From an uncultured Halieaceae bacterium (lineage in GTDB: Bacteria > Pseudomonadota > Gammaproteobacteria > Pseudomonadales > Halieaceae), in NCBI GenBank assembly GCA_913057135.1, contig CAJXNM010000007.1:1-64000 (forward strand): 64,000 nt of DNA. Reading direction: 5' to 3'. Shown here piece by piece: positions 44,926-55,850 of this stretch. The translations under genes were made by a program, and so were the position numbers. The stretch's first letter is position 1. Every line of letters begins with the position of its first letter. The notes under the pieces were generated by a model that was not told the DNA's origin, ran no database searches, and saw only the letters and a program-made list of their open reading frames with translations.

Positions 44926-45843
44926 CTAGCTCGCGACGACGTCGACGCTGCGCTCTAGTAGCCCCACCAACGCCAAACCATCCCCCGCATAATCGCTGCT
45001 GGGTAGTACCCGATGGGCAACCACAGGGGCCAGTACCTGTTGCACATCTTCGGGTATCACATAGCTGCGACTCTCCATCACCGCCCATGTGCGCGCGGCG
45101 GCCATGAGAGCCAGGGCACCGCGGGGTGATAAACCGAGCGCGAATTCAGGGCGCTCGCGGGTGAAGGCAATAAGCCGCTGGACATAATTGAGCAAACTGT
45201 CCGATACCGTCGCGGCTGCGGCCTCTTGGCGTATCACCTGCAACTGCTCGGCCGTTAAGGTGGTTGCAAGCTGCGCCGCCGCTGCTACACCACCCGCCAA
45301 TAGTAACTGGCGCTCGGCGCTGGGATGGGGATAACCCAGAGACAAGCGCATAAGAAAGCGATCGAGCTGCGATTCCGGCAATGGGTAGGTGCCCGCCTGT
45401 GTCACAGGATTTTGGGTGGCAATGACAAAGAAGGGTTGCGCCAGCACCCGGGTTTCACCATCGATACTGACCTGGCCCTCTGCCATGGCCTCTAACAGGG
45501 CACTTTGGGTGCGAGGCGTAGCTCGATTGATCTCATCCGCCAGCAGTACCTGATGAAAGATAGGGCCGGGGTGAAATTGAAACCGCCCACCCTCGCGATC
45601 GAACACCGACATACCCAAAATGTCCGCAGGCAGTAAATCGGCGGTGAATTGAACCCGGCCATAACTGAGACCCAAAACCCGAGCCAGAGCATGGGCCAGG
45701 GTCGTCTTGCCGACCCCAGGCATGTCCTCGAGCAGTAAATGCCCCCCTGCCAGCAGGCAACACAGGGCTTTACGGATGACCGGACCCTTGCCCAACAGGA
45801 CTGTACCAATGGCGTCAACGCTGGCATCGATAGGATGTTGCAT
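44926..45843 (-). CDS. MoxR-family AAA+ ATPase, set 2
   Basis: 305 residues from ATG 45843 (MQHPIDASVDAIG), the normal family start; the open frame before it is not homologous. Walker A DMPGVGKTTLAHAL, Walker [22 protein letters not shown], and IATQNPVTQAGTYPLPESQLDRF are complete. It lies 37 bases after metZ on the same strand and leads the moxR-DUF58-tgpA set. It is a clear paralogue of the MoxR at 33876-34886. Confidence 0.93.
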   Translation of the reverse strand: MQHPIDASVDAIGTVLLGKGPVIRKALCCLLAGGHLLLEDMPGVGKTTLAHALARVLGLSYGRVQFTADLLPADILGMSVFDREGGRFQFHPGPIFHQVLLADEINRATPRTQSALLEAMAEGQVSIDGETRVLAQPFFVIATQNPVTQAGTYPLPESQLDRFLMRLSLGYPHPSAERQLLLAGGVAAAAQLATTLTAEQLQVIRQEAAAATVSDSLLNYVQRLIAFTRERPEFALGLSPRGALALMAAARTWAVMESRSYVIPEDVQQVLAPVVAHRVLPSSDYAGDGLALVGLLERSVDVVAS

Positions 45844-45880
45844 AGGGGACAAACTCCCTGGATGGGGTGATAACGCCCTG

Positions 45881-47080
45881 CTAAGCCAGCGCGTCAAAGC
45901 CCCGCTGACAGTCGGCGATTAAGTCATCGATATGCTCAAGGCCTACGGCAATGCGAATGAGACCGTCGGCAATGCCCGCCTCTGCCCGTTGGGCGTCACT
46001 GAGTCTACCGTGGGTGGTGGTGGCAGGGTGAACAATGGTCGTTTTCGCATCCCCTAAATTAGCCGTCAGCGACATCAGCTCTGTCGCATCAATAAAGCGC
46101 CACGCAGCCCCTTGGCCACCGATAACCTCGAAAGACAATACACCCCCGTAACCACACTGCTGACGACTGGCTAAGTCATGCCCCGGATGCTCGGGTAGGC
46201 CTGCGTAATGGACACGATCCACCGCTGCCTGTTGTTGCAACCACTGGGCCAGAGCCAGCGCGTTATCGCAGTGGGCGCGCATGCGCAGGGATAAGGTTTC
46301 TAGCCCCTTCATGGCTACCCAAGCATTGAACGGACTTAAGGATGGGCCACAGGTTCGAATAAAACTGTTCACCTGCGCCATGTCGTCACGAGTACCCACG
46401 ACAGCACCACCGAGCACGCGACCCTGTCCATCGAGGTACTTGGTGGCAGAGTGGATCACCACATGAGCACCCAATGCCAAGGGCTTCTGCAGTGCGGGCG
46501 TACAAAAACAGTTATCAACCACCAAGCGCGCATTCGCGGCGCGGGCAATTTCACCCAGAGCTGCAATATCGGCAATTTCGCTTAAGGGGTTCGAGGGTGT
46601 CTCGCAATAGAGCAGTCGGGTGTTGGGTGTCACAGCGGCGGACCAACCCGCGAGATCTCGAAGACCTACGAAGCTGATGCTTATACCAAACTTATTCAGA
46701 TAGTTCTGAAACAGCCCCACGGTGCTGCCGAAAACATCTCGGGAGCAAATAACGTGGTCGCCACTTTGCAGGAACGTCATGCACACCGACAAAATAGCGG
46801 CCATGCCCGATGCGGTGCCGACGGCGGCGTCGGCGCCCTCGAGTGCTGCCAGGCGCTGCTCGAACGCCCTGACCGTCGGATTGGTGTAGCGGGAATACAC
46901 GTTGGCCGATCGGCTACCGTCAAAGCGTGCCGCAGCGTCGGCGGCGGAATCAAAAATATAACTGGATGTCGTAAAGATGGGCTCGGAGTGTTCCCCCTCG
47001 GGGCCACGACGAATACCCGCGCGCACCGCAAGGGTGTCGGGGTGCGCCTGATCTAACCAATCACCGGCATCAGAGGTCAT
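45881..47080 (-). CDS. metZ: O-succinylhomoserine sulfhydrylase
   Basis: 399-residue Cys/Met metabolism PLP enzyme. The PLP Lys lies in HSATKYLDGQGRV; EPIFTTSSYIFDSAADAAARF and YSRYTNPTV are typical of MetZ. It makes homocysteine from O-succinylhomoserine and sulfide. It lies 8 bases after purF, as in Pseudomonas, which supports metZ over metB or metC. Confidence 0.92.
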   Translation of the reverse strand: MTSDAGDWLDQAHPDTLAVRAGIRRGPEGEHSEPIFTTSSYIFDSAADAAARFDGSRSANVYSRYTNPTVRAFEQRLAALEGADAAVGTASGMAAILSVCMTFLQSGDHVICSRDVFGSTVGLFQNYLNKFGISISFVGLRDLAGWSAAVTPNTRLLYCETPSNPLSEIADIAALGEIARAANARLVVDNCFCTPALQKPLALGAHVVIHSATKYLDGQGRVLGGAVVGTRDDMAQVNSFIRTCGPSLSPFNAWVAMKGLETLSLRMRAHCDNALALAQWLQQQAAVDRVHYAGLPEHPGHDLASRQQCGYGGVLSFEVIGGQGAAWRFIDATELMSLTANLGDAKTTIVHPATTTHGRLSDAQRAEAGIADGLIRIAVGLEHIDDLIADCQRGFDALA

Positions 47081-47088
47081 GGCTGTCC

Positions 47089-48606
47089 CTAGTTGTCATT
47101 GTGCAGGCCGACCACCGCACCGTCTTGTGCGGCGGCAACGCGCAGGGCTGAGCCTTCAGCGCGGGCAGCTTCAATAGCATGCAAGTAGTCGGCATCGATG
47201 GCGCCGGTCTTGTACTGACCGTCGAATACCGATGACTCAAACTCTTCAATTTGGTCGTTGCCCTCTCGAGAGCACTCGTACAGGTCTTCCAAATCTTGAT
47301 AGACCAACCAATCGGCACCAATCAGTGCACAGACCTCGTCGACACTGCGGTTGTGGGCGATGAGTTCATGGGCGGCGGGCATATCAATGCCATAGACATT
47401 GGGAAACCGTACCGGTGGCGCTGCCGAGGCGAAATACACTTTGCGTGCGCCGGAATCCCTGGCCATCTGAATAATCTGGCCACAGGTGGTACCGCGCACA
47501 ATAGAGTCGTCAACCAGCATCACGTTTTTGCCCTCGAACTCAAGGGGCACCGGATTGAGCTTCTGGCGTACCGATTTCTTGCGTTGACTTTGCCCGGGCA
47601 TAATAAAAGTGCGGCCGATATAGCGGTTCTTCATGAAGCCTTCCCGGAACTTCACACCCAACTCATGGGCCAAGGCCTGGCCGGCCACCCGGCTGGTATC
47701 GGGGATGGGAATAACCACATCGATATCGTGATCGGGTCTTTCACGCAGGATCTTTCGGGCTAAACGCTCCCCCTGGCGCATACGGGTTTTGTAGACCGAA
47801 ACTCCGTCGATGAGTGAATCGGGACGGGCGAAATACACATGCTCGAAAATACAGGGCATCAGTCTGGGTTGTTCTGCACACTGGCGGCGCATTAATTGGC
47901 CCGAGGCACTGATGTAGATGGCCTCCCCCGGCGCCACATCGCTGATGACTTTGAAACCCAGCACGTCCAGCGCCACGCTCTCGGAGGCCACCATGTAATC
48001 GGGACATCTACCCAGTCCATCGCGCTTGCCCAGCACCAGGGGTCGAATGCCATTGGGATCACGGAACGCCACAACGCCCTGGTTGGCAATCATAGCGACC
48101 GCCGCATAGCCCCCTTCGCAGCGCCGATGCAGCGCTGCTACCGCCTCAAAAATGTCGTCGGCCTCGGGTACCAACTTGCCCAGACGCTGCAGTTCATGGG
48201 CGAACACATTCAACAACACCTCCGAGTCGGAATCGGTATTGAGGTGGCGTAAATCGCTCTGGAATAGCTCATCACTCAGCTTGGCTGCGTTGGTCAGATT
48301 GCCGTTGTGGGCAAGGGCAATTCCGTAGGGTGAGTTCACGTAGAATGGTTGCGCCAGCGCCGTACCCGAGCTGCCCTGGGTGGGATAGCGCACATGGCCA
48401 ATGCCGAAATTGCCCAGCAACTGGGTCATGTGATGACTGCGAAAAACATCGCGCACCAAGCCTTCGCCTTTACGCTGTAAAAACTTGCCCTGCTGGCTGG
48501 TCATGATGCCTGCAGCGTCCTGACCACGGTGCTGCAACATGGTTAGGGCATCGTAAATATCGGCGGCGATGTCGGTTTTACCGACGATGCCCACGAGACC
48601 ACACAT
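47089..48606 (-). CDS. purF: Amidophosphoribosyltransferase
   Basis: 505 residues. The N-terminal Ntn glutamine amidotransferase domain has the catalytic Cys at position 2 (MCGLVGIVG) with no propeptide; the phosphoribosyltransferase domain has the PRPP loop [12 protein letters not shown] near residue 370. It catalyses the first step of purine synthesis, PRPP plus glutamine to phosphoribosylamine. It follows cvpA by 15 bases in the conserved folC-dedD-cvpA-purF-metZ order. Confidence 0.97.
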   Translation of the reverse strand: MCGLVGIVGKTDIAADIYDALTMLQHRGQDAAGIMTSQQGKFLQRKGEGLVRDVFRSHHMTQLLGNFGIGHVRYPTQGSSGTALAQPFYVNSPYGIALAHNGNLTNAAKLSDELFQSDLRHLNTDSDSEVLLNVFAHELQRLGKLVPEADDIFEAVAALHRRCEGGYAAVAMIANQGVVAFRDPNGIRPLVLGKRDGLGRCPDYMVASESVALDVLGFKVISDVAPGEAIYISASGQLMRRQCAEQPRLMPCIFEHVYFARPDSLIDGVSVYKTRMRQGERLARKILRERPDHDIDVVIPIPDTSRVAGQALAHELGVKFREGFMKNRYIGRTFIMPGQSQRKKSVRQKLNPVPLEFEGKNVMLVDDSIVRGTTCGQIIQMARDSGARKVYFASAAPPVRFPNVYGIDMPAAHELIAHNRSVDEVCALIGADWLVYQDLEDLYECSREGNDQIEEFESSVFDGQYKTGAIDADYLHAIEAARAEGSALRVAAAQDGAVVGLHNDN

Positions 48607-48621
48607 AGACGTTACTCCGGC

Positions 48622-49191
48622 TTAAAGCATATCCGTTGAATCGATCTTATCCCCCACCGCCTCTACGGGCTGGGCGTCGAGAAGATCATCAAAATTCTCA
48701 CTGAACCAATCGGCCATGGCCTCAAGGGTGGGCATTAGTAGCGCGTCATCGAGCCAATCTTGCTCAGACCGGGGCAGCATACCTTTCAAGGCGAGTGTTA
48801 CTACCATGGCAATGACTAGGCCCCGTAGGATGCCAAAGCCACCCCCAAGAGCACGATTACCGATATTGAAACCGGGCTGTCGTAGCTGTTTGCCCACCAT
48901 ACCGCCTAGCACACTAAAAATGGCCAAAACCGCCACAAACACCAGGGTCCAACCCACCAAATAGCGCAGGGTGACATTGTCGGTCATGGCTGTGAGTGAA
49001 TCGGCCAAAGGTTTAGCCAGCAAATTAGCGCCAACAAACGCCGCTACCCAGCCCGCTAACGATAAAATTTCCCGGCCCAATCCCCTGGCCATTCCGACCA
49101 ACATCGACACTAAAGTGATGGCGACCACGATCCAATCGAAACCATTGAAGGCATTCACCGCGGCATCGGCACCCTGTTGCAGTTCGTTCAT
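48622..49191 (-). CDS. cvpA: CvpA family membrane protein
   Basis: 189 residues, four hydrophobic segments (FDWIVVAITLVSMLVGMARG, then AGWVAAFVGANLLA, LRYLVGWTLVFVAVLAIF and GLVIAMVVTLAL) and an acidic C-terminal tail. CvpA is an inner-membrane protein originally linked to colicin V production; its cotranscription with purF is conserved and maintained here. Confidence 0.93.
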   Translation of the reverse strand: MNELQQGADAAVNAFNGFDWIVVAITLVSMLVGMARGLGREILSLAGWVAAFVGANLLAKPLADSLTAMTDNVTLRYLVGWTLVFVAVLAIFSVLGGMVGKQLRQPGFNIGNRALGGGFGILRGLVIAMVVTLALKGMLPRSEQDWLDDALLMPTLEAMADWFSENFDDLLDAQPVEAVGDKIDSTDML

Positions 49192-49197
49192 AGCGGC

Positions 49198-49812
49198 CTA
49201 CTGGGCATATCGAATGAGCACTGAGTTTACACCCAAGGCGTCATCGATTTTGGGTTTCATTCGAGCCAGGGCAGCCCGCTCTAGCTTGGGCCCTATTTGC
49301 ACCCGCCACAGGGTCTGGTCATTGCGCTCAAGAGGTCTCGAGAAAGCGGTGTAGCCCTTTTTACGCAGCGCCGCTACCAAGTTCGATGCACCCTGGCGAC
49401 TGCTCATGGTAGCCACTTGCAAGACCCACGCCTTGGCGTGGCCGGCAGCATCGCGCGGATCAATAACCGGCGCCTCTGTGCGTGTCTCGAGGGTTTCGAG
49501 GGTACTTTTCTCGGGCAAAGTGTTCTCGGCATCGCCCGTCAGAGAGTCGGTTTCCTTAACCAGCGTGGCGCTATCGGCATTTCGCTGTTCTTGTTCATCG
49601 ACTTGCGGTGGTGCCACGGTGGTTTCAATGCGATCCCGATGACTCTTGGGGGCAGGAATGGGCGACTCATCAATCGCGGGACGCGGCGGCATGGGATCGA
49701 GAACAATCGAGTCCTCAAGGTCGGGATCGACAAAGATGATGGGCCAAAACACCAAAGCGAGCGCGACTAGCACCAAGCTACCGGCTATTCGTTGGCGGAT
49801 AATCGAGGCCAT
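49198..49812 (-). CDS. dedD: SPOR-domain cell division protein DedD
   Basis: 204 residues from ATG 49812: a short cytoplasmic N-terminus, one membrane segment (IAGSLVLVALALVFWPIIFV), a Pro/Glu/Thr-rich linker and a C-terminal SPOR domain (WVLQVATMSSRQGASNLVAALRKKGYTAF) that binds denuded septal peptidoglycan. The start shares one base with the folC stop (TAATG), so the longer upstream frame is not used. Confidence 0.92.
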   Translation of the reverse strand: MASIIRQRIAGSLVLVALALVFWPIIFVDPDLEDSIVLDPMPPRPAIDESPIPAPKSHRDRIETTVAPPQVDEQEQRNADSATLVKETDSLTGDAENTLPEKSTLETLETRTEAPVIDPRDAAGHAKAWVLQVATMSSRQGASNLVAALRKKGYTAFSRPLERNDQTLWRVQIGPKLERAALARMKPKIDDALGVNSVLIRYAQ

Positions 49813-51137
49813 TACAGCGCGCCCTCTAGATACTGCCTCTGACGCTCTCCCTGTAACCACTCGAGATGATCACCCACTGTGACAAACGAGCCGAACACCA
49901 CAACGCGATCGCCAGCCTCGGTGGCCGCCAACACACCTTCGCGCGCACTGTCAGCATCCGGGTAGACATGGCAGACACTGCCGGGATCACACTGCCTGAC
50001 CAAGGCCATCACATCGCTGGGATCCGCCGCACGGGGTAAGGCAATGCCCTGCAGGTGCCAGTAATCAATGTGGGGGGCCATTACTTCAATCATTGCGCCT
50101 AACGGTTTGTCGGCCATCGCACCGAACACCGCATGTCGAGCGTATCGCCCCTGGGTCTGGGTGACGGGTGTCTGGGTGACGGGTGTCTCGGCCAGGGCTT
50201 GGGCGAGGGCTTGAGCCGACTCGGTATTGTGCGCCACATCAAACCACCATTCTCGCTCGAGCAGTTGTTCCCGCTGCTGCCGGCCGGCCACTTTCAAACT
50301 AGCCAACGCCACCTCTAACAACGTTTGAGAGGGTACGCACTGTAAGGCTGCTAAGACCACTATCGCGGCGGCCACGTTATCGGCACGCAGACCCGGTACC
50401 TTGGGTACTCGATAAGTAGCGCCCGATGGCAGCCGCAACTGGCCATCGCTCATAAACCAATCCTGTTCAATGACCCAGGGGTTGGCGCCGCGGGCCTCAA
50501 GGGCAGGTATCAACGTATCGGGAAGATCTCGCTCGGCTACAATGGCCGGCCGATGGGGGCGTGCCACCCCCGCCTTCTCGGGCGCTATCAGCTCGCGGGT
50601 GTCCCCCAGGTAATCGACGTGGTCTAACCCAATACTGGTAATGACACAGGCATCGGCGTCGATGATATTCACCGCGTCGAGCCGCCCGCCCAAGCCAACT
50701 TCTAACACCTGCCAGTCAACCTGGGCGCGTTTGAATAACCACAGCGCCGCCAGGGTTGCCGATTCGAAATAGCTAAGCGTAATACCCGCTCGAGCGGCAT
50801 CAATGGCCTCGAAGGCATCAATAATGTCAGCATCGCTTACCGGATTGCCGTCGATGACGATGCGTTCGTTGTAGCGGATCAAATGGGGCGATGTATAAAC
50901 ACCCGTGCGCAAGCCCTGTACCCGCAACAAGCTATCGACGGATGCAACGCAACTACCTTTGCCGTTGGTACCTGCCACGGTAATAGTGCGTGGATGCTCA
51001 TCAAGACCAAGGGCCGTCGCGACGGTGGCGACGCGCTCAAGACCCAAGTCGATGCTACGTGGATGCAGCGTTTCCAGATAGCTGAGCCAGCTGTCGAGGG
51101 AACTACGATCTCTAGGGCCGTCGGTCACGCCGTACAC
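49812..51137 (-). CDS. folC: Folylpolyglutamate/dihydrofolate synthase
   Basis: 441 residues of the Mur-ligase-like family, with the ATP loop TNGKGSCVAS near residue 55 and the central KAGVARPHRPAI region. It adds 7,8-dihydropteroate to glutamate and extends polyglutamate tails. The C-terminal half contains a duplicated 15-bp unit (50155-50184) encoding TPVTQ twice. It precedes dedD with a one-base overlap and follows accD. Confidence 0.95.
   Translation of the reverse strand: MYGVTDGPRDRSSLDSWLSYLETLHPRSIDLGLERVATVATALGLDEHPRTITVAGTNGKGSCVASVDSLLRVQGLRTGVYTSPHLIRYNERIVIDGNPVSDADIIDAFEAIDAARAGITLSYFESATLAALWLFKRAQVDWQVLEVGLGGRLDAVNIIDADACVITSIGLDHVDYLGDTRELIAPEKAGVARPHRPAIVAERDLPDTLIPALEARGANPWVIEQDWFMSDGQLRLPSGATYRVPKVPGLRADNVAAAIVVLAALQCVPSQTLLEVALASLKVAGRQQREQLLEREWWFDVAHNTESAQALAQALAETPVTQTPVTQTQGRYARHAVFGAMADKPLGAMIEVMAPHIDYWHLQGIALPRAADPSDVMALVRQCDPGSVCHVYPDADSAREGVLAATEAGDRVVVFGSFVTVGDHLEWLQGERQRQYLEGAL
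50155..50184. repeat. 15-bp tandem duplication in folC
   Basis: GTCTGGGTGACGGGT occurs twice in direct succession, followed by GTCTCGG; it encodes TPVTQ repeats in a loop and keeps the frame. Confidence 0.8.
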
Positions 51138-51226
51138 TCATGTGGTGTGGTGGGACAAAAAAACCGCACCCCTGCCCTTGGAGCCTTAACTGATTGGCAC
51201 CGACGCAAAGGTCCAGCCCCTTGTGT

Positions 51227-52216
51227 TCAAGCGTCAGCGGTGTCGGTGGGCGACGGATCCGAGTCGTCCTCGGTGGCAGGCTCGCTAGTCGCGGCCATGG
51301 CCGACTCGGCAGACGCAGCGGCTGTCGAGACGGCTACCGTTTGCACCTTGTCGTCTTCGGCCACTGTGCCAGCAAACTTACTGAGAATACGCCCTAAGGT
51401 GTCGCGCATCTCGTCCCGGGGCACGATCATATCGATGGCACCGTGCTCGAGCAAAAACTCACTGCGCTGAAAACCCTTGGGCAGCTTTTGGCGAATCGTC
51501 TGCTCGATAATATTGGGGCCAGCAAACCCCGCGCGAGCATCGGGTTCGGCGACGTTGATGTCACCTAGTAATGCTAGCGACGCCGACACACCACCGTAAA
51601 TAGGATCGGTCATGACCGAGATATAGGGCACACCCACCTGCTTCATGCGCTCGATAACCGCCGATGTCTTGGCCATTTGCATGAGCGAAATGAGAGCCTC
51701 TTGCATGCGCGCGCCGCCGGATGCGGAAAAACACACCAGCGGTAATTTCTGCTCAAGGGCAAGGGTTGCCGCACGGGCAAACTTTTCCCCGACGGCGTAG
51801 CCCATTGACCCGCCGTGGAAATCAAACTCAAAGGCCAACGCCACCAGCTCGGTACCGTGCAAGCTGCCACGCATAGCGATAAGTGCATCCCGCTCCCCTG
51901 TGGCCTTTTGCGCCTGGGTTAAGCGATCTCGGTATTTGCGCTTGTCTTTAAACTTCAGACGATCGATGGGCTCCAGATTGACAAATAGCTCGGTGCGTCC
52001 GCCCTCATCGAGGAAGATATCGAGCCGTCGACGGGCACCAATGCGCATGTGGTGGCCACATTTCGGACAGACATCGAGGTTGCGCTCGAGATCGGGTCGA
52101 TACAATACCGAATCGCACTTAACACACTTGCGCCACAGGCCCTCAGGCACGTTAGCGCGCTTGGCAGTGTCATCTTTGCGAACGCCCGAGGGCAGAATTT
52201 TGTCAATCCAACTCAT
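51227..52216 (-). CDS. accD: Acetyl-CoA carboxylase carboxyltransferase beta subunit
   Basis: 329 residues. The N-terminal zinc ribbon has Cys31, Cys34, Cys50 and Cys53 (CVKC...CPKC); the crotonase-fold transferase has [14 protein letters not shown] and [16 protein letters not shown]. The last 45 or so residues are an acidic Ala/Ser/Thr-rich tail, longer than in E. coli. It transfers carboxyl from biotin to acetyl-CoA to make malonyl-CoA. Position between trpA and folC is the Pseudomonas order. Confidence 0.96.
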   Translation of the reverse strand: MSWIDKILPSGVRKDDTAKRANVPEGLWRKCVKCDSVLYRPDLERNLDVCPKCGHHMRIGARRRLDIFLDEGGRTELFVNLEPIDRLKFKDKRKYRDRLTQAQKATGERDALIAMRGSLHGTELVALAFEFDFHGGSMGYAVGEKFARAATLALEQKLPLVCFSASGGARMQEALISLMQMAKTSAVIERMKQVGVPYISVMTDPIYGGVSASLALLGDINVAEPDARAGFAGPNIIEQTIRQKLPKGFQRSEFLLEHGAIDMIVPRDEMRDTLGRILSKFAGTVAEDDKVQTVAVSTAAASAESAMAATSEPATEDDSDPSPTDTADA

Positions 52217-52257
52217 GCCAAGCTCCCTGTTAGGGCCGTGAGTATACCCGCCCAGCC

Positions 52258-53085
52258 TTAGGCTGCGGAAGCAACCCCATCGACACCCGAGCGAATATCG
52301 TGCAGTAATGCCAAGGCTTGCTCTGTTGCCTGTGCCTCGTCGGCACCCGACGCCATGGCCTTCGCTATGGTGTCAATTAGCGCACTACCAACGACCACGC
52401 CATCGGCGAAGTTGGCCACCGATGCGGCAGAAGCCGCGTCTTTGATACCAAAGCCGACGCAAACCGGTAGCGACGTGGTGCGCCGAATACGCTCTAAGTA
52501 CTGAGCAACATCGTCGGCGTCGAGATTGCCAGCGCCGGTCACACCTTTAACCGCCACGTAGTAAATGAAGCCACTGGCCTCGGCGGTTATGGTGCTGATA
52601 CGTACGTCTGGGGTCGTCGGTGAGATCAAGAAAATGTTATCGAGCTGTACGCGCTTGAGCTCCGTGTTCAGGGTGGCCACCTCTTCGGGGGGTAAGTCAA
52701 CCGTGATCAAACCGTCGACACCGGCGGCGGCGCAGGCATCGGCGAATGCCCCATAGCCCATGCGCTCTACCGGGTTGGCATAACCCATCACCACTACCGG
52801 GGTATGCTGATTGCGCTCGCGAAAGGACGCCACCATGGCCAAGACATCGCGCAGGCTGATGCCATTGGCGAGTGCTCGCTCGTGGCCCAACTGGATGACC
52901 GGCCCCTCTGACATAGGATCTGAGAACGGCACGCCGATTTCCAGTACATCGGCGCCGGCCTCTACCAGCCGGTGCATAAGGGGGACAGTGGTATCGCGCT
53001 GGGGATCACCGGCCACCACATAAGGGATGACGGCCTTGCGTCCAGCGGCTTCAAGGGATTGGAAACAATCTCGCAGTCGAGTCAC
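52258..53085 (-). CDS. trpA: Tryptophan synthase alpha subunit
   Basis: 275 residues from GTG 53085 ([19 protein letters not shown]). The frame could start earlier but would overlap the trpB end. Catalytic Glu lies in [17 protein letters not shown] and Asp in [13 protein letters not shown]; the glycine loop [12 protein letters not shown] is present. It cleaves indole-3-glycerol phosphate and passes indole to TrpB. The gene begins 25 bases after trpB. Confidence 0.95.
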   Translation of the reverse strand: MTRLRDCFQSLEAAGRKAVIPYVVAGDPQRDTTVPLMHRLVEAGADVLEIGVPFSDPMSEGPVIQLGHERALANGISLRDVLAMVASFRERNQHTPVVVMGYANPVERMGYGAFADACAAAGVDGLITVDLPPEEVATLNTELKRVQLDNIFLISPTTPDVRISTITAEASGFIYYVAVKGVTGAGNLDADDVAQYLERIRRTTSLPVCVGFGIKDAASAASVANFADGVVVGSALIDTIAKAMASGADEAQATEQALALLHDIRSGVDGVASAA

Positions 53086-53110
53086 AGTGCTACCTATTTG
53101 GGTCTGGCTA

Positions 53111-54331
53111 TTACAGTTCGATACCGTCGATGGCGGCAACCGTTAAGATGTCTTTATCGCCCCGCCCCGACAAATTCACGATGATATGCTGCTCAGGGCT
53201 CATGGTCGCCGCCAGCTTCTCCGCATAGGCCAGCGCATGGGCTGTCTCGAGGGCGGGCATAATACCCTCCATACGGGTCCAGCGGTGGAATGCTGTCAGT
53301 GCCTCGTCATCGTTAGCGGCAACGTAATTCACCCGACCTATGTCCTTGAGCCAGGCGTGCTCGGGGCCAACGCCGGGGTAATCGAGACCCGCTGACACCG
53401 AGTGGGTATGCAGGATTTGGCCGTTGTCGTCCTGCATGAGATAGGTGCGATTGCCATGCAATACACCCGGGGTACCCGCTGATAAAGGCGCCGCGTGCTC
53501 ACCGGTCTCAACGCCGTGCCCCCCGGCCTCTACCCCATACATAGCTACCGAGTCATCGGCCAGGAAGGGATGGAACAAACCAATGGCATTGGAGCCACCG
53601 CCGACACAGGCCACCAGGGCATCCGGTAACCGCCCGGTCATGGCCAGGGATTGCTGGCGAGCTTCGCGTCCAATCACACTTTGAAAATCCCGAACCAACA
53701 TGGGATATGGGTGTGGACCTGCCACGGTGCCAATAATGTAGAAAGTGTTGTCAACATAGGTCACCCAGTCGCGCAGGGCCTCGTTCATTGCATCTTTAAG
53801 GGTGCGTGAGCCGGATGTCACAGGAATGACTTTGGCGCCCAGCAGCTTCATGCGATAGACATTGAGGGCCTGGCGTTTGACGTCCTCCGCCCCCATAAAG
53901 ACATGGCACTCAAGTCCCAGACGCGCCGCCACGGTGGCACTGGCGACACCGTGCTGGCCGGCGCCGGTCTCGGCAATCACGCGCTTCTTGCCCATGTGTT
54001 TTGCCAGCAAGGCTTGGCCAATGGTGTTGTTCACCTTGTGGGCACCGGTGTGATTCAAATCTTCGCGCTTTAAAAAAATGCGCGCACCGCCGATGGCATC
54101 GGAAATTCGGCTCGCTTCGTAAAGCGGCGAGGGACGCCCCACGTAATGGGCCAGATCGGTATCGAACTCGCGCTGAAAATCCGGGTCGTTGGCCATCTCT
54201 CGGTAGAGCTGCTCTAAATCTGCCAAGGCAGACATGAGGGTTTCGGCCACAAACTTGCCCCCATACTGGCCAAAACGACCATGTTGATCGGGTACCGACG
54301 CGTACAGTTCGGGGTTGATATCGGCAGTCAT
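53111..54331 (-). CDS. trpB: Tryptophan synthase beta subunit
   Basis: 406-residue PLP enzyme with [13 protein letters not shown], the PLP Lys in [20 protein letters not shown] and the phosphate loop [10 protein letters not shown]. It condenses indole with serine. It overlaps trpF by four bases. Confidence 0.97.
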   Translation of the reverse strand: MTADINPELYASVPDQHGRFGQYGGKFVAETLMSALADLEQLYREMANDPDFQREFDTDLAHYVGRPSPLYEASRISDAIGGARIFLKREDLNHTGAHKVNNTIGQALLAKHMGKKRVIAETGAGQHGVASATVAARLGLECHVFMGAEDVKRQALNVYRMKLLGAKVIPVTSGSRTLKDAMNEALRDWVTYVDNTFYIIGTVAGPHPYPMLVRDFQSVIGREARQQSLAMTGRLPDALVACVGGGSNAIGLFHPFLADDSVAMYGVEAGGHGVETGEHAAPLSAGTPGVLHGNRTYLMQDDNGQILHTHSVSAGLDYPGVGPEHAWLKDIGRVNYVAANDDEALTAFHRWTRMEGIMPALETAHALAYAEKLAATMSPEQHIIVNLSGRGDKDILTVAAIDGIEL

Positions 54332-54957
54332 GGTGTTAACTCCTGTGAAGCGGTTTTGGCAGCGGCCACGAACCGTCGCATTTTATCGTCATCTTTAATA
54401 CCCGGTGCAGTCTCGACACCGCTGCTTACGTCGACCGCAGCGGGCCGCACTGCCCGGACGGCGTCGGCCACATTATCGGGATCCAAGCCCCCCGCCAACA
54501 CAAGCGCGCGGGGCATTTGATGGGGCAATAATGACCAGTCGAAGGCCTTGCCAGTGCCCCCAAATTGGCCATCGTGCACGCTGTCGACCAGGAACCCACG
54601 GGCCCTTGCGTACTGTTCGGCACATCCGAGCAACGCATCGGGTGCTTGGGCACGCAGCGCTTTAATGTAGGGCACCGACCAGCGCTCACAAAACTCTGCG
54701 GTTTCATCCCCATGAAACTGCAGCACATTAATCGGCAGCGCCGCTAATGCCGCATCGACCTCGGCGCTGCTGGGGTCGACCATGAGCGCCACCACCGTGG
54801 TAAAAGGCGGCAGTTCAGCGCAAATATCCCGCGCCTGCTGAATACCCACAGCGCGCTTGCTACCGGGCCATAACACCAAGCCCAGGGCGTCGGCACCCGC
54901 CGCGATCGCCGCCACACCGTCTTGGGGGCGGGTAATTCCACAAATCTTGACTTGCAT
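54328..54957 (-). CDS. trpF: Phosphoribosylanthranilate isomerase
   Basis: 209-residue TIM barrel; [12 protein letters not shown] with the catalytic Cys at the N-terminus, LQFHGDE and [10 protein letters not shown] are diagnostic. It isomerises PRA to CdRP. It begins 52 bases after truA and is coupled to trpB. Confidence 0.96.
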   Translation of the reverse strand: MQVKICGITRPQDGVAAIAAGADALGLVLWPGSKRAVGIQQARDICAELPPFTTVVALMVDPSSAEVDAALAALPINVLQFHGDETAEFCERWSVPYIKALRAQAPDALLGCAEQYARARGFLVDSVHDGQFGGTGKAFDWSLLPHQMPRALVLAGGLDPDNVADAVRAVRPAAVDVSSGVETAPGIKDDDKMRRFVAAAKTASQELTP

Positions 54958-55009
54958 CGGTCGTGCCGTGGTCGAATTCAGCCGCGCAGTGTAGCAAACC
55001 TGAGCCGGT

Positions 55010-55846
55010 TTAAACGAATCCCGTGAGCCAACTTGGCCCCTCGGGTGTTTGGGGAAGATCGAATTCCCCTGAATAGCGCACCGCCACCAAATAGAGACCG
55101 CTGCCCGATGCGGTATCTGCCGCCACTGTGCGGTCTTTACCCGCCAACAATTCAGCGATCCATGGGGCCGGTTTCAGACCTGCACCCACCAGTAACAAGC
55201 TGCCGGCGATATTGCGCACCATATGGTGCAAGAAGGCATTCGCTTCGATATCAATAATGACGAAATCCCCTCGGCGCCACACCGCAATCTCTGTCAGCGA
55301 TCGCCAGGGAGTAGAGGACTGACACTGGGATGCTCGAAAGGCTGAGAAATCCTGCTCGCCCACCAGCACCTGTGCCGCTCGGTGCATGGTGTCGGCATCT
55401 AACGGTCGCCGGTACCAACTGACCCGATGCACCAGATGCGCGGGGCGGACCGCGGTGTTGGCGATGATATAGCGATAACGACGTGCATAGGCGCTGTGGC
55501 GCGCGTGGAAGCTATCGGGAACCGGGTGTGCCCAGTGCACACGAACAGAATCCGGTAGCGCACTATTGGTGCCCATGACCCACGCCTTCGGCGCACGGCC
55601 TACGGGGTCATCGAAATGGACAATCTGGCCGTAGCCGTGGACTCCGGTATCAGTACGCCCGGCACAATGCACACGGATCGAGCGCCCCCCCGCTATGCCC
55701 GCAAGCGCGCGTTCAAGGGTTTCCTGAACCGTCGTGCAATCGAGATGCGGCTGGGCCTGCCAACCGTGAAATGCAGCGCCGTCGTATTCGATACGCAAAG
55801 CGACCCGCTGTCCCGCCGACCATGGGGCTGACTGCCACTGGGTCAC
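55010..55846 (-). CDS. truA: tRNA pseudouridine(38-40) synthase
   Basis: 278 residues from GTG 55846, five bases after the fimV stop. RIEYDGAAFHGWQ and HCAGRTDTGVHGYGQIVHF (with the catalytic Asp) identify TruA; NAFLHHMVRNIAGSLL is the second-half signature. The longer open frame lies inside fimV and is not used. Confidence 0.95.
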   Translation of the reverse strand: MTQWQSAPWSAGQRVALRIEYDGAAFHGWQAQPHLDCTTVQETLERALAGIAGGRSIRVHCAGRTDTGVHGYGQIVHFDDPVGRAPKAWVMGTNSALPDSVRVHWAHPVPDSFHARHSAYARRYRYIIANTAVRPAHLVHRVSWYRRPLDADTMHRAAQVLVGEQDFSAFRASQCQSSTPWRSLTEIAVWRRGDFVIIDIEANAFLHHMVRNIAGSLLLVGAGLKPAPWIAELLAGKDRTVAADTASGSGLYLVAVRYSGEFDLPQTPEGPSWLTGFV

Positions 55847-55850
55847 GTCA

